A stretch of DNA of 64,000 nucleotides from WLXB01 sp040221475 (GCA_040221475.1 JAVKEJ010000032.1:186001-250000), one strand, 5' to 3'. Counted from the first letter of the stretch, positions 43,794 through 53,500 are shown. Program-made: numbers and translations. Notes: generated by a model from the letters alone, not told the origin.

Positions 43794-46679
43794 TCAGGCT
43801 TGAGGGGGCGATGCTGAAGACAGGGACTCAACGGCGTCTGCGCATCGACCACACACATCGGGGTGGGCATGAGTGCCAACATCCGGCAATACTTTCCAAC
43901 AGCGGGCGCATTTATTGCCCTCGGCGAGATTGACCACGACCCCAACGTCGGGAACATCCTCGAATACAAAATCACCCTCCGACGGCGCGCCCTCGACCAA
44001 GGTTATGTTAGAAGTAATGCAGACATCAGCCATATCAAGGTCGGCGCACGCGGCGATAAGATCCGCCGGCGCTTTGACATGCGGGTACGCTTGCAAACTG
44101 GAGCCGATGCGCTTTGCCGCACGCTCTTTCTCAATGGCGGCGGTAACGGCACGACGCAGGCGGCGGACCTTGGCCCACTTCTCTGCGAGCGCCTCATCCT
44201 GCCAGGAGTCCGGCACATCCGGGAACTGGCGCAAGTGAACAGACCCGTCATCGTCCGGATGACGCGCCAGCCAAGCTTCTTCGGCTGTAAAACAGATGAA
44301 CGGCGCCAGCCATTTGACGAGACAGTCATAGAGCGTATCCAGCACCGTGCGGGCGGCGCGGCGGCGCAGGCTGTCCGGCGCATCACAATAGACAACGTCT
44401 TTACGCATATCGAAATAGAAAGCGGACAACTCAACCGCGCAGAAGTGATGCAGCTCGTTAAACAGGCCATGGAAGTCGTATGTCGTGCAAGCCTCGCGGA
44501 TCCGCTTATCCATCTGCCACAGGCGGTGCATCACCCAGCGCTCTAACTCGGGCATGTCAGACACATCGACACGCTCGGCCTCAGTAAAGCCGTTGAGGTT
44601 GCCCAGCAGGTAGCGGAACGTATTGCGCAGACGACGATACAAATCGGACATCTGCTTCAAGATGTTTGGTCCGATGGACAAATCCTGACTGTAATCGGAC
44701 GCCACCACCCAGAGCCGCAGAATATCGGCACCAGATTGTTTGATAACGTTTTCCGGCTCGACGGAGTTGCCCAAGGATTTGGACATCTTATGACCTTTTT
44801 CATCGAGCACCATGCCATGGGTCAGCACGGCTTTGTACGGAGCGTGCCCGCGCGTGCCACAGCTTTCCAGCAAGGATGTGTGGAACCAGCCACGATGTTG
44901 ATCAGAGCCCTCAAGATAAAGATCAGCCGGGGATTGTAGATCCTCTCGCGCCTCAAGCACGAACGCGTGCGTGCAGCCGGAATCAAACCAGACTTCGACC
45001 ACATCCTGCACCTGTTCCCAATCGGCGGCCTTGTAATCGTCGCCAAGGAAGCGGGATGGATCAGAGGACAGCCACGCATCCGAGCTTTCTTCTTCGAAAG
45101 CGGCGGCGATGCGTTCAATCACCGCAGGGTCACGCAAGACTTCACCGGTTTTTTTGCTAACAAACACGGTGATGGGCACGCCCCACTGCCGCTGACGCGA
45201 GACACACCAGTCCGGGCGGCTTTCGACCATGGCGCGAATACGGTTGCGACCACGCGCTGGTACCCATTGGGTGTCGTCGATGGCTTTCAGCGCCTTCTCG
45301 CGCAGGTCGTTGGTGTCCATGGAGATGAACCACTGGGGTGTGTTGCGGAAAATCAACGGCGCTTTTGAGCGCCATGAGTGTGGATAGCTATGATCTAGTT
45401 TGCCTTCAGCCAACAACCGCCAGCGGTTTTTAAGTGAGTCCACTACGGCTGGATTAACCTTGAAGACATGCTGCCCACGAAAGACGGGGACCGTATCGTA
45501 ATACACACCATCGCCATTGACGGTGTCCGGAATTTCCAACCCGGCCTCCTGACCCAAGAGGAAATCGTCTTCGCCATGGCCCGGCGCAATATGCACGAAG
45601 CCCGTGCCTTGCTCGGTGGTGACGAACGGCGCGGCCAGTAAAGGAACATCGAATTCATAACCGTCTTCATGCAGACAGTGGCGACAAATGGTGCCATCAA
45701 AATCACTGCCTTTGACGCGGGTTTGCACTTCGTGGCCGGTGATACCAGCCTTCTCGAGGGTTTGCTCCAGCAGAGCCTCAGCCACAGCAAAGCGATCACC
45801 GACATTGGCCATAGCCCCCTTTTCCACAGCAGATACTTCGATGACCGTGTAGTCAATGTCAGCGCCGTAGGCGATGGCGCGGTTGCCCGGCAGCGTCCAG
45901 GGTGTTGTCGTCCAGATGACGATGTCGTGACCTTCAAGGGCTTCGACGGACGACTGTTTGATCGGGAAGCGGACCCACACGGTTGTCGATGTATGATCGG
46001 CGTATTCAACTTCCGCATCCGCCAATGCGGTTTTTTCAACCACCGACCACAAGACTGGCTTTGAGCCTTTGTAGAGCCCACCGTTCATCACGAATTTACC
46101 CAACTCGCGCACGATGGTGGCTTCGGCCAGATTGCTCATGGTGGTATAGGGGTTGTCCCAATCACCGGTGATGCCGAGACGTTTGAATTCTTCTTTCTGA
46201 ACTTCAACCCACTTGGCGGCAAACTCTCGGCACTCTTGCCGGAATTCAAGCACGGGGACTTCGTCTTTGTTTTTGCCTTTTTTGCGGTAGCCCTCTTCAA
46301 TTTTCCACTCGATGGGCAAGCCATGACAATCCCAGCCGGGGACATAATTGGCATCAAAGCCCATCATCTGCTGGGCGCGGACGATGACATCTTTGAGAAT
46401 TTTGTTGAGGGCATGACCGATATGCAGGTGACCGTTGGCGTACGGCGGACCATCGTGTAGGACGAACTTTTCGCGGCCTTTGGAGGCTTCGCGCAACCGC
46501 CCGTAAAGGTTCATGTCGGCCCAGCGCTCGAGCAGCTTCGGCTCAAGATTGGGTAAACCGGCTTTCATCGGGAAATCGGTTTTGGGCAGAAACACGGTGG
46601 ATTTGTAATCGACCGTTTCGCCAGTGTTTTTACCGGTGGTTTCACTGGCGGTTTCTGGGGGTAACTTTGAATCTGTCAT
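43794..46679 (-). CDS. ileS: Isoleucyl-tRNA synthetase
   Basis: 961 residues. HIGH is in YANGHLHIGHALNK, KMSKS in GHKMSKSLGN, and the C-terminal zinc finger in CARCWKVL and CGRC. A CP1 editing domain (TTPWTLPGN) is present. It is a full-length bacterial type. ATG 46679 is used; a TTG 15 bases earlier is possible. The 199-base gap to ribF contains a 6-base GC-rich hairpin (46739-46761) and a TATACT box on the minus strand. Confidence 0.97.
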   Translation of the reverse strand: MTDSKLPPETASETTGKNTGETVDYKSTVFLPKTDFPMKAGLPNLEPKLLERWADMNLYGRLREASKGREKFVLHDGPPYANGHLHIGHALNKILKDVIVRAQQMMGFDANYVPGWDCHGLPIEWKIEEGYRKKGKNKDEVPVLEFRQECREFAAKWVEVQKEEFKRLGITGDWDNPYTTMSNLAEATIVRELGKFVMNGGLYKGSKPVLWSVVEKTALADAEVEYADHTSTTVWVRFPIKQSSVEALEGHDIVIWTTTPWTLPGNRAIAYGADIDYTVIEVSAVEKGAMANVGDRFAVAEALLEQTLEKAGITGHEVQTRVKGSDFDGTICRHCLHEDGYEFDVPLLAAPFVTTEQGTGFVHIAPGHGEDDFLLGQEAGLEIPDTVNGDGVYYDTVPVFRGQHVFKVNPAVVDSLKNRWRLLAEGKLDHSYPHSWRSKAPLIFRNTPQWFISMDTNDLREKALKAIDDTQWVPARGRNRIRAMVESRPDWCVSRQRQWGVPITVFVSKKTGEVLRDPAVIERIAAAFEEESSDAWLSSDPSRFLGDDYKAADWEQVQDVVEVWFDSGCTHAFVLEAREDLQSPADLYLEGSDQHRGWFHTSLLESCGTRGHAPYKAVLTHGMVLDEKGHKMSKSLGNSVEPENVIKQSGADILRLWVVASDYSQDLSIGPNILKQMSDLYRRLRNTFRYLLGNLNGFTEAERVDVSDMPELERWVMHRLWQMDKRIREACTTYDFHGLFNELHHFCAVELSAFYFDMRKDVVYCDAPDSLRRRAARTVLDTLYDCLVKWLAPFICFTAEEAWLARHPDDDGSVHLRQFPDVPDSWQDEALAEKWAKVRRLRRAVTAAIEKERAAKRIGSSLQAYPHVKAPADLIAACADLDMADVCITSNITLVEGAPSEGDFVFEDVPDVGVVVNLAEGNKCARCWKVLPDVGTHAHPDVCGRCADAVESLSSASPPQA

Positions 46680-46878
46680 GATCGCAGAGTCCAACTAAGT
46701 ATAATATATTGTTGAGAAGATTAGACGCACAGAATGAGCCGGTCCTGACTTACAAGACCGGGGTAATAATTCGCTCTGCAATCAGCGCAATGAGGTGCGT
46801 ACATATCATAGTTGGGGATTTAGCAGGGCAACGGCGGTGAAGCAAGGGAGCGGTTATCGCTGGAGAGGCTAGAAACCC

Positions 46879-47862
46879 CTATTCGCCTAGGGCAACGTAA
46901 GGATGGGGGTTTTCTGGAAACGCACGCTGTTTGAGGATCGCCCGCGCTGAAATGCAATCCTGATCCAATTGCGCCTTCAGCGCCTCTAGGCCGTCAAACT
47001 TCTGCTCTGGACGTATAAATTCGATCAAACCAACTCTGAGGTTGCGGTGATAAAGGTCTTCATCGAAATCAAAGAGATGGACCTCCAGCAGGACATCAGA
47101 TTTGTTAAACGTCGGGCGTCGGCCAAAGTTAGCGACCGCATCGTACCAAACCGTTTCACCCCCGCGATCGATGCCAGCACGAACCGCATACACACCTTCG
47201 CGGGGATGATGGTGTTCCCCTAAAGGCACATTGGCGGTGGGAAAGCCGAGTTGACGACCGCGTTTATCGCCATGCTGAACGCGGCCCGCGATCTCCCAGT
47301 AGCGGCCCAGCAAACGCGCTGCCGCCTGGCACGCCCCTTCCGAAAGAAATTCTCGAATGGCCGTTGAGGACACCTGTGCCTTAGCATCAATGCGAAATTC
47401 TTCAACGGCCGTCACCCCAAAACCAGTCAGCTGTCCACGCTGTTTCAGGAAAGCCGCATTGCCGCCGCGCTTGGTGCCAAAGACATAATCGTAACCAATG
47501 ACGACATGAGAGACGTCCAGCCCCTTGATCAGGAAGGCGTCCACAAACTCATCTGCAGTGTGGCTGGAGAACGCGGCATCGAACCGCTGCATGTATAGAA
47601 AATCAACGCCCATAATACGCATCTGACGGCATTTGGCGCGAAACGGGCTGAGGCGGAAAGACGCCTGGTTTGGCTGGAAGAAGGCGCGGGGATGTGGCTC
47701 AAAGGTCATAACTGCAGAAGCCACACCCTTCTCGTTGGCAATCGATCGTGCGGTCTTGATCACGGCTTGGTGGCCACGATGAAGACCATCAAAGTTACCA
47801 AGTGCCACCACGCCGCCTTTTAAGGCCGCGGGCACGTCACGGATGTATCTGATCAGGCGCAT
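46879..47862 (-). CDS. ribF: Bifunctional riboflavin kinase / FAD synthetase
   Basis: 327 residues. The N-terminal adenylyltransferase domain has GNFDGLHRGHQAVI and VIGYDYVFGTKRGGN; the C-terminal kinase domain has RGRQLGFPTANV and LHRNLRVGLIEFIRPEQKF-like residues. RibF makes FMN then FAD. It is the usual neighbour of ileS in alphaproteobacteria and starts 36 bases after the maoC stop. Confidence 0.96.
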   Translation of the reverse strand: MRLIRYIRDVPAALKGGVVALGNFDGLHRGHQAVIKTARSIANEKGVASAVMTFEPHPRAFFQPNQASFRLSPFRAKCRQMRIMGVDFLYMQRFDAAFSSHTADEFVDAFLIKGLDVSHVVIGYDYVFGTKRGGNAAFLKQRGQLTGFGVTAVEEFRIDAKAQVSSTAIREFLSEGACQAAARLLGRYWEIAGRVQHGDKRGRQLGFPTANVPLGEHHHPREGVYAVRAGIDRGGETVWYDAVANFGRRPTFNKSDVLLEVHLFDFDEDLYHRNLRVGLIEFIRPEQKFDGLEALKAQLDQDCISARAILKQRAFPENPHPYVALGE

Positions 47863-47898
47863 GGCGCGAGTGCGGGTGCTGCGTACTTTAGGCTTAGT

Positions 47899-48336
47899 CT
47901 ATCCCTTTTTGGGAACCATCAACGTGGCTTCGCCAGACAATACGGGTTTGTCATTGACGGTGCACACCGTGGAAAACGTAACAAAATTCTTTTCCGGCAC
48001 CTTGCCTGTGACGGTAACGGTGGCGGTCACCGTGTCGCCGATTTTGACTGGCGCCTTAAACTTCAAAGATTGATTAACATAAATCGAACCTGGACCAGGG
48101 AGCTTGGTACCAAAAACAGCCGAGATAAAACCAGCCGTCAGCATGCCGTGGGCAATCCGCTCCTTAAACATTGTGGTCGCCGCATAGTCCGCATCCAGAT
48201 GCACGGGGTTTGTGTCGCCCGAAATCTCAGCGTATTTCAGAATATCTGCGTCGGTGACTGTTTTGGTAAACGCAGCAGACATGCCATCGTTCAAATCTTC
48301 AAAAAAGTATCCGGTGGTCGAGCCGTCCTGGGCCAT
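47899..48336 (-). CDS. MaoC family (R)-specific enoyl-CoA hydratase
   Basis: 145 residues, a single hot-dog fold. The hydratase motif is present: DTNPVHLDADYAATTMFKERIAHGM, with D and H catalytic. The (R)-hydratase PhaJ group supplies (R)-3-hydroxyacyl-CoA. No polyester synthesis genes are in the window. ATG 48336 has AAAGG about ten bases upstream; a longer frame (to 48552) overlaps the divergent lipoprotein gene. It leads the maoC-ribF-ileS-lspA-DUF3035 transcript. Confidence 0.88.
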   Translation of the reverse strand: MAQDGSTTGYFFEDLNDGMSAAFTKTVTDADILKYAEISGDTNPVHLDADYAATTMFKERIAHGMLTAGFISAVFGTKLPGPGSIYVNQSLKFKAPVKIGDTVTATVTVTGKVPEKNFVTFSTVCTVNDKPVLSGEATLMVPKKG

Positions 48337-48385
48337 GCGAGAATGCCTTTCGAAATGCAAATGAGAATTCATAAGGGTTAAGCGG

Positions 48386-48796
48386 ATGATATTCAGCGGC
48401 AAACAATCAGGTCGGCAGGACGCGGTCAAGAGAAACGGTGAGCCAAACGATTGGTCCAACGGCGCGTTTAGAAAGAGCATAGTCGCTTTTACGCTCCTGT
48501 GCAGCCTGGCAGCATGCACCGCATCTGTCGGCGGATGGCGGCAAGCAAACAAAAACGAGGCTTCTACGCGGGCCGACTATGCCCAATGTAGAAAGCAGGC
48601 AGAAGAAACAACGCTGATCCTGCGCCATGAAGAGCGCCCAGGTTTTGGCACGGAATCTGCGGAACGCCCGGGGCCGTTTAATCCACGCGGTGACAACACC
48701 ATGGCCATCAGTGAGCGATCAGATGCCACTAATTTACAGGACGCCCTGGTTGCCAGTTGCATGAGCCGTAAAGGATACAGCCGCCCTGCGGACTGA
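48386..48796 (+). CDS. Small hypothetical lipoprotein
   Basis: 136 residues. A hydrophobic stretch ending in LAAC looks like a lipobox (KSIVAFTLLCSLAACTAS), but it starts about 28 residues in, after a polar leader. The real start may be a non-canonical codon further in, or the leader may be an unusual long n-region. The remainder is polar with no recognised domain. Only 49 bases separate its start from the divergent maoC start. Confidence 0.6.
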   Translation: MIFSGKQSGRQDAVKRNGEPNDWSNGAFRKSIVAFTLLCSLAACTASVGGWRQANKNEASTRADYAQCRKQAEETTLILRHEERPGFGTESAERPGPFNPRGDNTMAISERSDATNLQDALVASCMSRKGYSRPAD

Positions 48797-48860
48797 TCAG
48801 AAGCTTTGAACAACTCGCGGCAACTGGGGGATGTTCAACCTGACCTCGCTGAGCTAATAC

Positions 48861-48876
48861 CCATTGCATGCAATGG
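48861..48876. promoter_or_regulatory. Perfect 16-base palindrome upstream of marR-type gene (predicted operator)
   Basis: CCATTGCATGCAATGG reads identically on both strands. Its length and symmetry fit the site of a dimeric winged-helix regulator, and it lies 90 bases before the MarR-family gene at 48966. Autoregulation is the simplest guess. Confidence 0.55.
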
Positions 48877-48965
48877 AGTTCTCAGAATTCCGGGGCATGA
48901 GATGGAGGCCGACTCGTTTATGGCGACTTCCGGATACGCTTTAACGCCTGTAGGGGGAGCAAACC

Positions 48966-49409
48966 ATGGCCATACGCCGACAAGATGCCTTGGGATATCA
49001 AATCGGCCTGCTGAGCCGACTGTTTGATCGCGTCTTGGAGTCGGAGATGGCCGCTTACAAGGTGCTGCCCGGCCAGTTTCCGGCACTGGTAATGCTGTAT
49101 CAACAAGATGGCTTAACCCAAGCTGATCTGTGCAAGCGCATTAATGTCGAACAACCCACCATGGCCAACACGCTCAATCGCATGGAGCGGGATGGCCTGA
49201 TTCGACGTGAAGCGGATGCCTCAGATAAGCGGCGGGCCAGGATTTACCTGACCGACCGCGCTCTAGGGTTTAAGGATGACTTGATGGAAACCGCTCGTCA
49301 CGTGCCGACACAAGCCCTCGCGGGGCTTTCAGGCGGTGAGCAGGATATGGCCTTTCATCTCATCGGCAAAATGATCGAGAATCTCAAATCCTCTGAAAAC
49401 CAAGCTTAA
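48966..49409 (+). CDS. MarR family transcriptional regulator
   Basis: 147 residues. A winged helix-turn-helix (about 35-105) with LTQADLCKRINVEQPTMANTLNRMERDGLIRREADASDKRRARIYLT is typical of MarR. GGGGAG lies eight bases before the ATG. Ligand and target are unknown. A perfect 16-base palindrome upstream is a plausible binding site. Both neighbours, a small lipoprotein and a secreted nuclease, are possible targets. Confidence 0.93.
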   Translation: MAIRRQDALGYQIGLLSRLFDRVLESEMAAYKVLPGQFPALVMLYQQDGLTQADLCKRINVEQPTMANTLNRMERDGLIRREADASDKRRARIYLTDRALGFKDDLMETARHVPTQALAGLSGGEQDMAFHLIGKMIENLKSSENQA

Positions 49410-49430
49410 ATAACGCTTAAGCAGCACAAT

Positions 49431-49982
49431 TCAGTCTGATCGAGGCTGGTAATTGCTGCTCCACAATCCGCGTTTGGTGGCGCGTGCCTCAGCCTCGAAG
49501 TCCAGGAACATGCTGGAAACCGCCTTATCCGCGCTTGCCCAGCCCATTTCAACCATAAATTGGTTAAGACTGCGCCCCGCCACAAAACAAATCGCTACGA
49601 GCCGGCCTTTATTGTCGTTGGAATTGCCACGGCACTCGACTTGCTGCCCCTGCACCGCCTGGAGCAAGGCCGCCGCAGACGCCAGACCGCAGCGCCAGAC
49701 TTCATCGCCACCAATTTGACAGTTTTGATCTAAAGGAGGGGCCTTGACGCCATATAGCCTTACAACCGTGCCATCGACGCAGGTTCCAGAATAACGTCGC
49801 CCATTGACCGAGATCACACTGCCATTTTCCACACAAACCGGACCAGAAACGTCGGCTTTGGCCTGCTGGATGCCCCCGAGTCCCGCCATGGAGCCAAAGA
49901 GGACACCACACACGACCACCATTAGGCCGACAATCCCTCGCCGTAAAAAAGGGTTAAACCCGCTAAAAAAATGATTACGCAT
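49431..49982 (-). CDS. Secreted thermonuclease-like (SNase fold) protein
   Basis: 183 residues with a signal sequence or anchor near 17-44. The mature domain shows the SNase pattern VVRLYGVKAPPLDQNC, WRCGLASAAALLQAV, DNKGRLVAICFVAG and LNQFMVEMGWASA. Some family members cleave nucleic acids; others lack the catalytic residues. Here the catalytic arginine near RLYG is present, but the remaining site is not complete enough to be certain. It is convergent with the MarR gene. Confidence 0.83.
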   Translation of the reverse strand: MRNHFFSGFNPFLRRGIVGLMVVVCGVLFGSMAGLGGIQQAKADVSGPVCVENGSVISVNGRRYSGTCVDGTVVRLYGVKAPPLDQNCQIGGDEVWRCGLASAAALLQAVQGQQVECRGNSNDNKGRLVAICFVAGRSLNQFMVEMGWASADKAVSSMFLDFEAEARATKRGLWSSNYQPRSD

Positions 49983-50369
49983 CGGATATTCACCTAATCA
50001 GTGTTCACAAGCTGGACGTAGATGCTCGATTCACCTGTGAGTCATATGTTTCATCAGCTTATAACACTCCGTCTCCAAGGAACGTTGCAAGCGAATCGTC
50101 TTAAAACCATGCAGTCTCATAGGCTCCAAACAACATAATATTTCCTCTTGATTTGGTCTTAAAACTGCAAATTTCGTTCAACGATGTGAAATTAAAGCGA
50201 TTCGCTTAGCGCATCACGAATAAATGGTTGATTCATATGCGGGCGGTGGTCCATGGATACAGTCGCGCTGATCACGAGGGGATTGTGGTCAGCTTTGTGC
50301 GAATCACAACGACCTCTCTACAAAGGGCGAGATTCGGTAAACACTGTTAGGGAAAAGGGGACCGCACAC
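49983..50369. other. Intergenic region upstream of the TonB2-type operon
   Basis: 387 bases, AT-rich, without a credible gene. The operon promoter must lie here, but no clear -35/-10 pair stands out. An inverted repeat AATTTC/GAAATT (50170-50175, 50188-50193) and a short palindrome AAGCG-ATT-CGCTT (50195-50207) could be regulator sites. No convincing Fur or Irr box was found by eye. Confidence 0.5.
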
Positions 50370-51182
50370 ATGCGGAACGCTATCGAAAATTTATTGTCAG
50401 CCCGTTACGGGGCTGTTTTGGCCTCCAGCCTCGCGTTGGCACTGGTCTTATCACCAATTACCTTGTCAGACGCCCACGCTCAGGCTCTGGAATCAAATAT
50501 CCGGGAAGTCCAAACGGCTCAGGCCGAGGGTGTTGCGGCGCAAGAGCGCATCAACACTCTTGATGATGAAACTGCTGATCTCGAATCTGAGTACAAAGCT
50601 GTTCTGCAGCAACTGGACACGCTTCGCGTCTACAACAAACAACTCAGCGAGTTGATTGATGCTCAGAACGCAGAAATTATTGTTGTTCAACGTGACATTG
50701 ACCGCGTGACAACAATTGACCGCGAAGTTGTGCCTTTGATGCTGCGCATGGTTGATGGTTTGGCAGACTTTGTTGAGCTGGATGTCCCCTTCCTTATTGA
50801 AGAGCGCCGCAATCGCGTTAAAAACCTGCAAGCCCTTATGCAGCGCGCCGATGCCAGCCCAGCTGAAAAATTCCGCCGGGTGCTTGAAGCCTATCAGATC
50901 GAAAATGAATACGGTCGGACCATTGAAGGCGTTCGCGGCACAGTTAATACAACTGATGGTCGTCAGTTGACGGTTGATTTCCTGCGCGTTGGCCGTGTGG
51001 CTTTGTTCTACAAAACATTGGACGATGCCGAACTTGCCCGCTGGAACCAGAAAAATCGGACGTGGGAAGCGATCGACACCAGCTTTATTTCCTCAGTGAA
51101 AAAAGCTCTGTCTGTTGCCCGCGAGCAGGCTGCGCCTGACCTCCTAATCTTGCCGATCGATGCTCCGGAGAATGCACAATGA
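50370..51182 (+). CDS. DUF3450 family periplasmic protein of a TonB2-type system
   Basis: 270 residues. A signal peptide (about 1-36, ending SDAHA) is followed by a long coiled coil (about 40-120) and a globular part with DVPFLIEERRNRVKNL and RRVLEAYQIENEYGRTI, signatures of DUF3450. The family heads TonB2-type clusters in Vibrio, Alteromonas and others. ATG 50370 has AAGGGGA nine bases upstream; an earlier ATG at 50253 lacks one and would bury the signal peptide. The stop overlaps the next start by four bases. Confidence 0.9.
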   Translation: MRNAIENLLSARYGAVLASSLALALVLSPITLSDAHAQALESNIREVQTAQAEGVAAQERINTLDDETADLESEYKAVLQQLDTLRVYNKQLSELIDAQNAEIIVVQRDIDRVTTIDREVVPLMLRMVDGLADFVELDVPFLIEERRNRVKNLQALMQRADASPAEKFRRVLEAYQIENEYGRTIEGVRGTVNTTDGRQLTVDFLRVGRVALFYKTLDDAELARWNQKNRTWEAIDTSFISSVKKALSVAREQAAPDLLILPIDAPENAQ

Positions 51183-52546
51183 ACCGCTTCACCAAGACTT
51201 TAACAGCCGCCGCGGTTATTGCCGCCGGATTGGCCTCAACGGCTCCTCTCACATTTGCTCAAGAATCCGCCCCCGCGCAGTCATTGCAAGAGCTGCTAGG
51301 CCGCGTTCAACAGGGTCGGACGACCGATAACCGGGCCAACGAAAACCGGATTAGTGAGTTCCAACAACAAAAAGCTAACCAACAACGTCTGCTGAACGAA
51401 GCCAAGGCGGCTGTGGTTCGCGAAGAAAACCTGAGTGAACAGCTCGAAGCGAGCTTCCAAGAGAACGAAATTCGTTTGGCTGAGCTGGAAGCCGTTCTTG
51501 AAGAGCGCCTTGGGGCCTTCGGTGAACTGTTCGGTGTTGTGCGTCAGGTCGCCGGGGATACCCGTGGTCAGCTGCGCCAATCCTTGATCAGCTCGCAATA
51601 CCCTGGCCGTGAAGACGCCATTGATCAATTGGCACAAAGCACAGAACTGCCCCAAATGGAGCAACTCATAACACTTTGGTCGACATTGACGCAGGAAGCC
51701 ATCGCACAGGGTGAAGTGGTTCGATTCCAAGCTCCAGTGGTGACCGTCGACGGCAATGAAGAAGTCGACACAGTGGTTCGGATCGGGCCATTTACAGCCC
51801 TCTCTGACGGGAAGTTCGTCGATTACTTGCCTGAAACGCAGCGTCTCACAGAACTGGCCCGTCAACCTGGTGCTATGTTTGTCAATGCTGGTGAAGACAC
51901 CTACAACGCTCAATCGGGTGTTGTGACAGCCGCAGTTGATCCTTCACGTGGGGCACTGCTTGGCCTGTTGGTTCAGACACCATCCTTGCAAGAACGCATC
52001 GATCAAGGTGGCCTGGTTGGCTACGTGATCATCACGCTGTTGGTTCTGGGCGTTGCCTTGGCTCTGGTGCGTATTGTCAGCCTGTCCCTTACAGGGGCAA
52101 AGGTGAGCGCGCAGAAGAAGAGCACTTCTGCCAACACCAACAATCCGCTGGGCCGCATTATGCAGACCTACGAGCAAAACCGTGGGATGGATGTGGAGAA
52201 CCTGCAACTCAAACTCGACGATGCCATTCTTAAGGAATTGCCGAGTCTTGAGCGCGGATTGTCCACCATTAAGGTGCTGGCTGCCATCTCACCAATGCTT
52301 GGCTTGCTCGGGACTGTGACCGGGATGATTGAGACCTTCCAGGCGATTACCCTGTTTGGTACCGGTGACCCGAAGATGATGGCCGGTGGTATCTCGCAGG
52401 CGCTGATCACGACCGTGCTTGGTCTGGTTGCTGCCATCCCGCTGATCCTCTTGCATTCCATCGCATCTGGCCGCTCCAAGGCCGTGATTGAAGTGCTTGA
52501 AGAGCAAAGCGCGGGAATCATCGCGAGCCACGCCGAGAGGTCCTAA
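51179..52546 (+). CDS. TtpC-like protein: periplasmic coiled-coil domain fused to ExbB/TolQ-type channel
   Basis: 455 residues. Signal peptide (1-27), about 250 residues of mostly coiled-coil periplasmic sequence, then an ExbB/MotA-type membrane part (about 282-455) with KVLAAISPMLGLLGTVTGMIETFQAI and GGISQALITTVLGLVAAIPLILL. In Vibrio TtpC is an extra component needed for TonB2 function, linking ExbB2/ExbD2 to TonB. The stop codon abuts the exbB start (TAAATG). The order DUF3450-ttpC-exbB-exbD-tonB-TPR matches that system. Confidence 0.92.
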   Translation: MNRFTKTLTAAAVIAAGLASTAPLTFAQESAPAQSLQELLGRVQQGRTTDNRANENRISEFQQQKANQQRLLNEAKAAVVREENLSEQLEASFQENEIRLAELEAVLEERLGAFGELFGVVRQVAGDTRGQLRQSLISSQYPGREDAIDQLAQSTELPQMEQLITLWSTLTQEAIAQGEVVRFQAPVVTVDGNEEVDTVVRIGPFTALSDGKFVDYLPETQRLTELARQPGAMFVNAGEDTYNAQSGVVTAAVDPSRGALLGLLVQTPSLQERIDQGGLVGYVIITLLVLGVALALVRIVSLSLTGAKVSAQKKSTSANTNNPLGRIMQTYEQNRGMDVENLQLKLDDAILKELPSLERGLSTIKVLAAISPMLGLLGTVTGMIETFQAITLFGTGDPKMMAGGISQALITTVLGLVAAIPLILLHSIASGRSKAVIEVLEEQSAGIIASHAERS

Positions 52547-53071
52547 ATGGGCGATTTTGACATCTTTAGTCAGATCCAGCAGTTCCTCGAAAAAGGTGGA
52601 CCGGTTCTAAACGCCATCATGGTCATCACATTCTTTATGTGGGCCCTGATTATGGAGCGGTTCATCTATTTCGCGGTGTTCCACAAGAAGGTCGTCAAAG
52701 ACGTTGTTGACCAATGGAATGCGCGATCAGACCATAAGTCTTGGTACGCCCATCAGGTGCGCAACCAGTTGATCTCGACAGTACGGGAAAACGCCACCAT
52801 GGGGCTTGGCTTCATCGCCACCCTGGTGGCCCTGTGCCCCATGTTTGGGTTGCTGGGAACTGTGACAGGCATGGTCGAAGTCTTCGACGTTATGGCAATC
52901 ACAGGCTCTTCTAATGCTCGGGCCATGGCTGGCGGCGTTTCTAAAGCAACGATTCCGACAATGTCGGGCATGGTCGCCGCCCTGTCTGGTTTGTATTTCA
53001 GCTTCCGCCTTGCCCGTCGGGCACAAACGGAAGTGCTTGAGGTGGCTGACCACCTTGAGCTTGATCACTAA
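52547..53071 (+). CDS. exbB: ExbB / TolQ / MotA family proton channel protein
   Basis: 174 residues with three membrane segments and the conserved GFIATLVALCPMFGLLGTVTGMVEVFDVM region. It forms, with ExbD, the inner-membrane motor powered by the proton gradient that energises TonB. It is the standalone ExbB2-like subunit beside the TtpC-like fusion. Confidence 0.94.
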   Translation: MGDFDIFSQIQQFLEKGGPVLNAIMVITFFMWALIMERFIYFAVFHKKVVKDVVDQWNARSDHKSWYAHQVRNQLISTVRENATMGLGFIATLVALCPMFGLLGTVTGMVEVFDVMAITGSSNARAMAGGVSKATIPTMSGMVAALSGLYFSFRLARRAQTEVLEVADHLELDH

Positions 53072-53082
53072 GGGAGGCCTTC

Positions 53083-53484
53083 GTGGCAAAACGGCATAAG
53101 GCAGGCTCAGACGAGGCCGAAGTCGATATGACACCCATGTTGGACATTGTGTTCATCATGTTGATCTTCTTCATCGTTACCGCAACCTTCGTCAATGAAC
53201 GCGGGTTAGACGTTACCCGTCCCGATTCCGACCAACCTCCGCCAGAACAGCAAAATGTGACGATCTTGATTTCAATTTCAGAGACCGGCACAATTTCCAT
53301 GGAAGGACGTGACATCGATATTCGTGCCGTGCGCGCCAACGTGGAACGACTCATTGCTGAAAACCCTGACAGTTCAGTGGTTGTTCAGGCGGATCCGCAA
53401 TCGGAAAGCAACTTATTGGTCGGTGTGATGGACCAGGCGCGCCTTGCCGGCGCGGCTGGGGTTTCCATCGCCGAGCTTCAATAG
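53083..53484 (+). CDS. exbD: ExbD family biopolymer transport protein, copy 1
   Basis: 133 residues. A short cytoplasmic segment with EAEVDMTPMLDIVFIMLIFF, where the membrane aspartate (DIVF) is the proton-transfer residue, then a periplasmic domain. GTG 53083 is used with a GGAGG sequence a few bases before it. A second exbD follows 16 bases later. Confidence 0.93.
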   Translation: MAKRHKAGSDEAEVDMTPMLDIVFIMLIFFIVTATFVNERGLDVTRPDSDQPPPEQQNVTILISISETGTISMEGRDIDIRAVRANVERLIAENPDSSVVVQADPQSESNLLVGVMDQARLAGAAGVSIAELQ

Positions 53485-53500
53485 AGAACGGAGGAAACCT

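Noticed and set aside
46680..46878. T-box or other riboswitch in the ileS leader
   Set aside because: T-boxes are not known in alphaproteobacteria; only a 6-base stem is seen and it lies upstream of the likely -10 box.
49983..50369. Fur or Irr box before the TonB2-type operon
   Set aside because: No stretch close enough to either consensus was found by eye; iron control is therefore not claimed.
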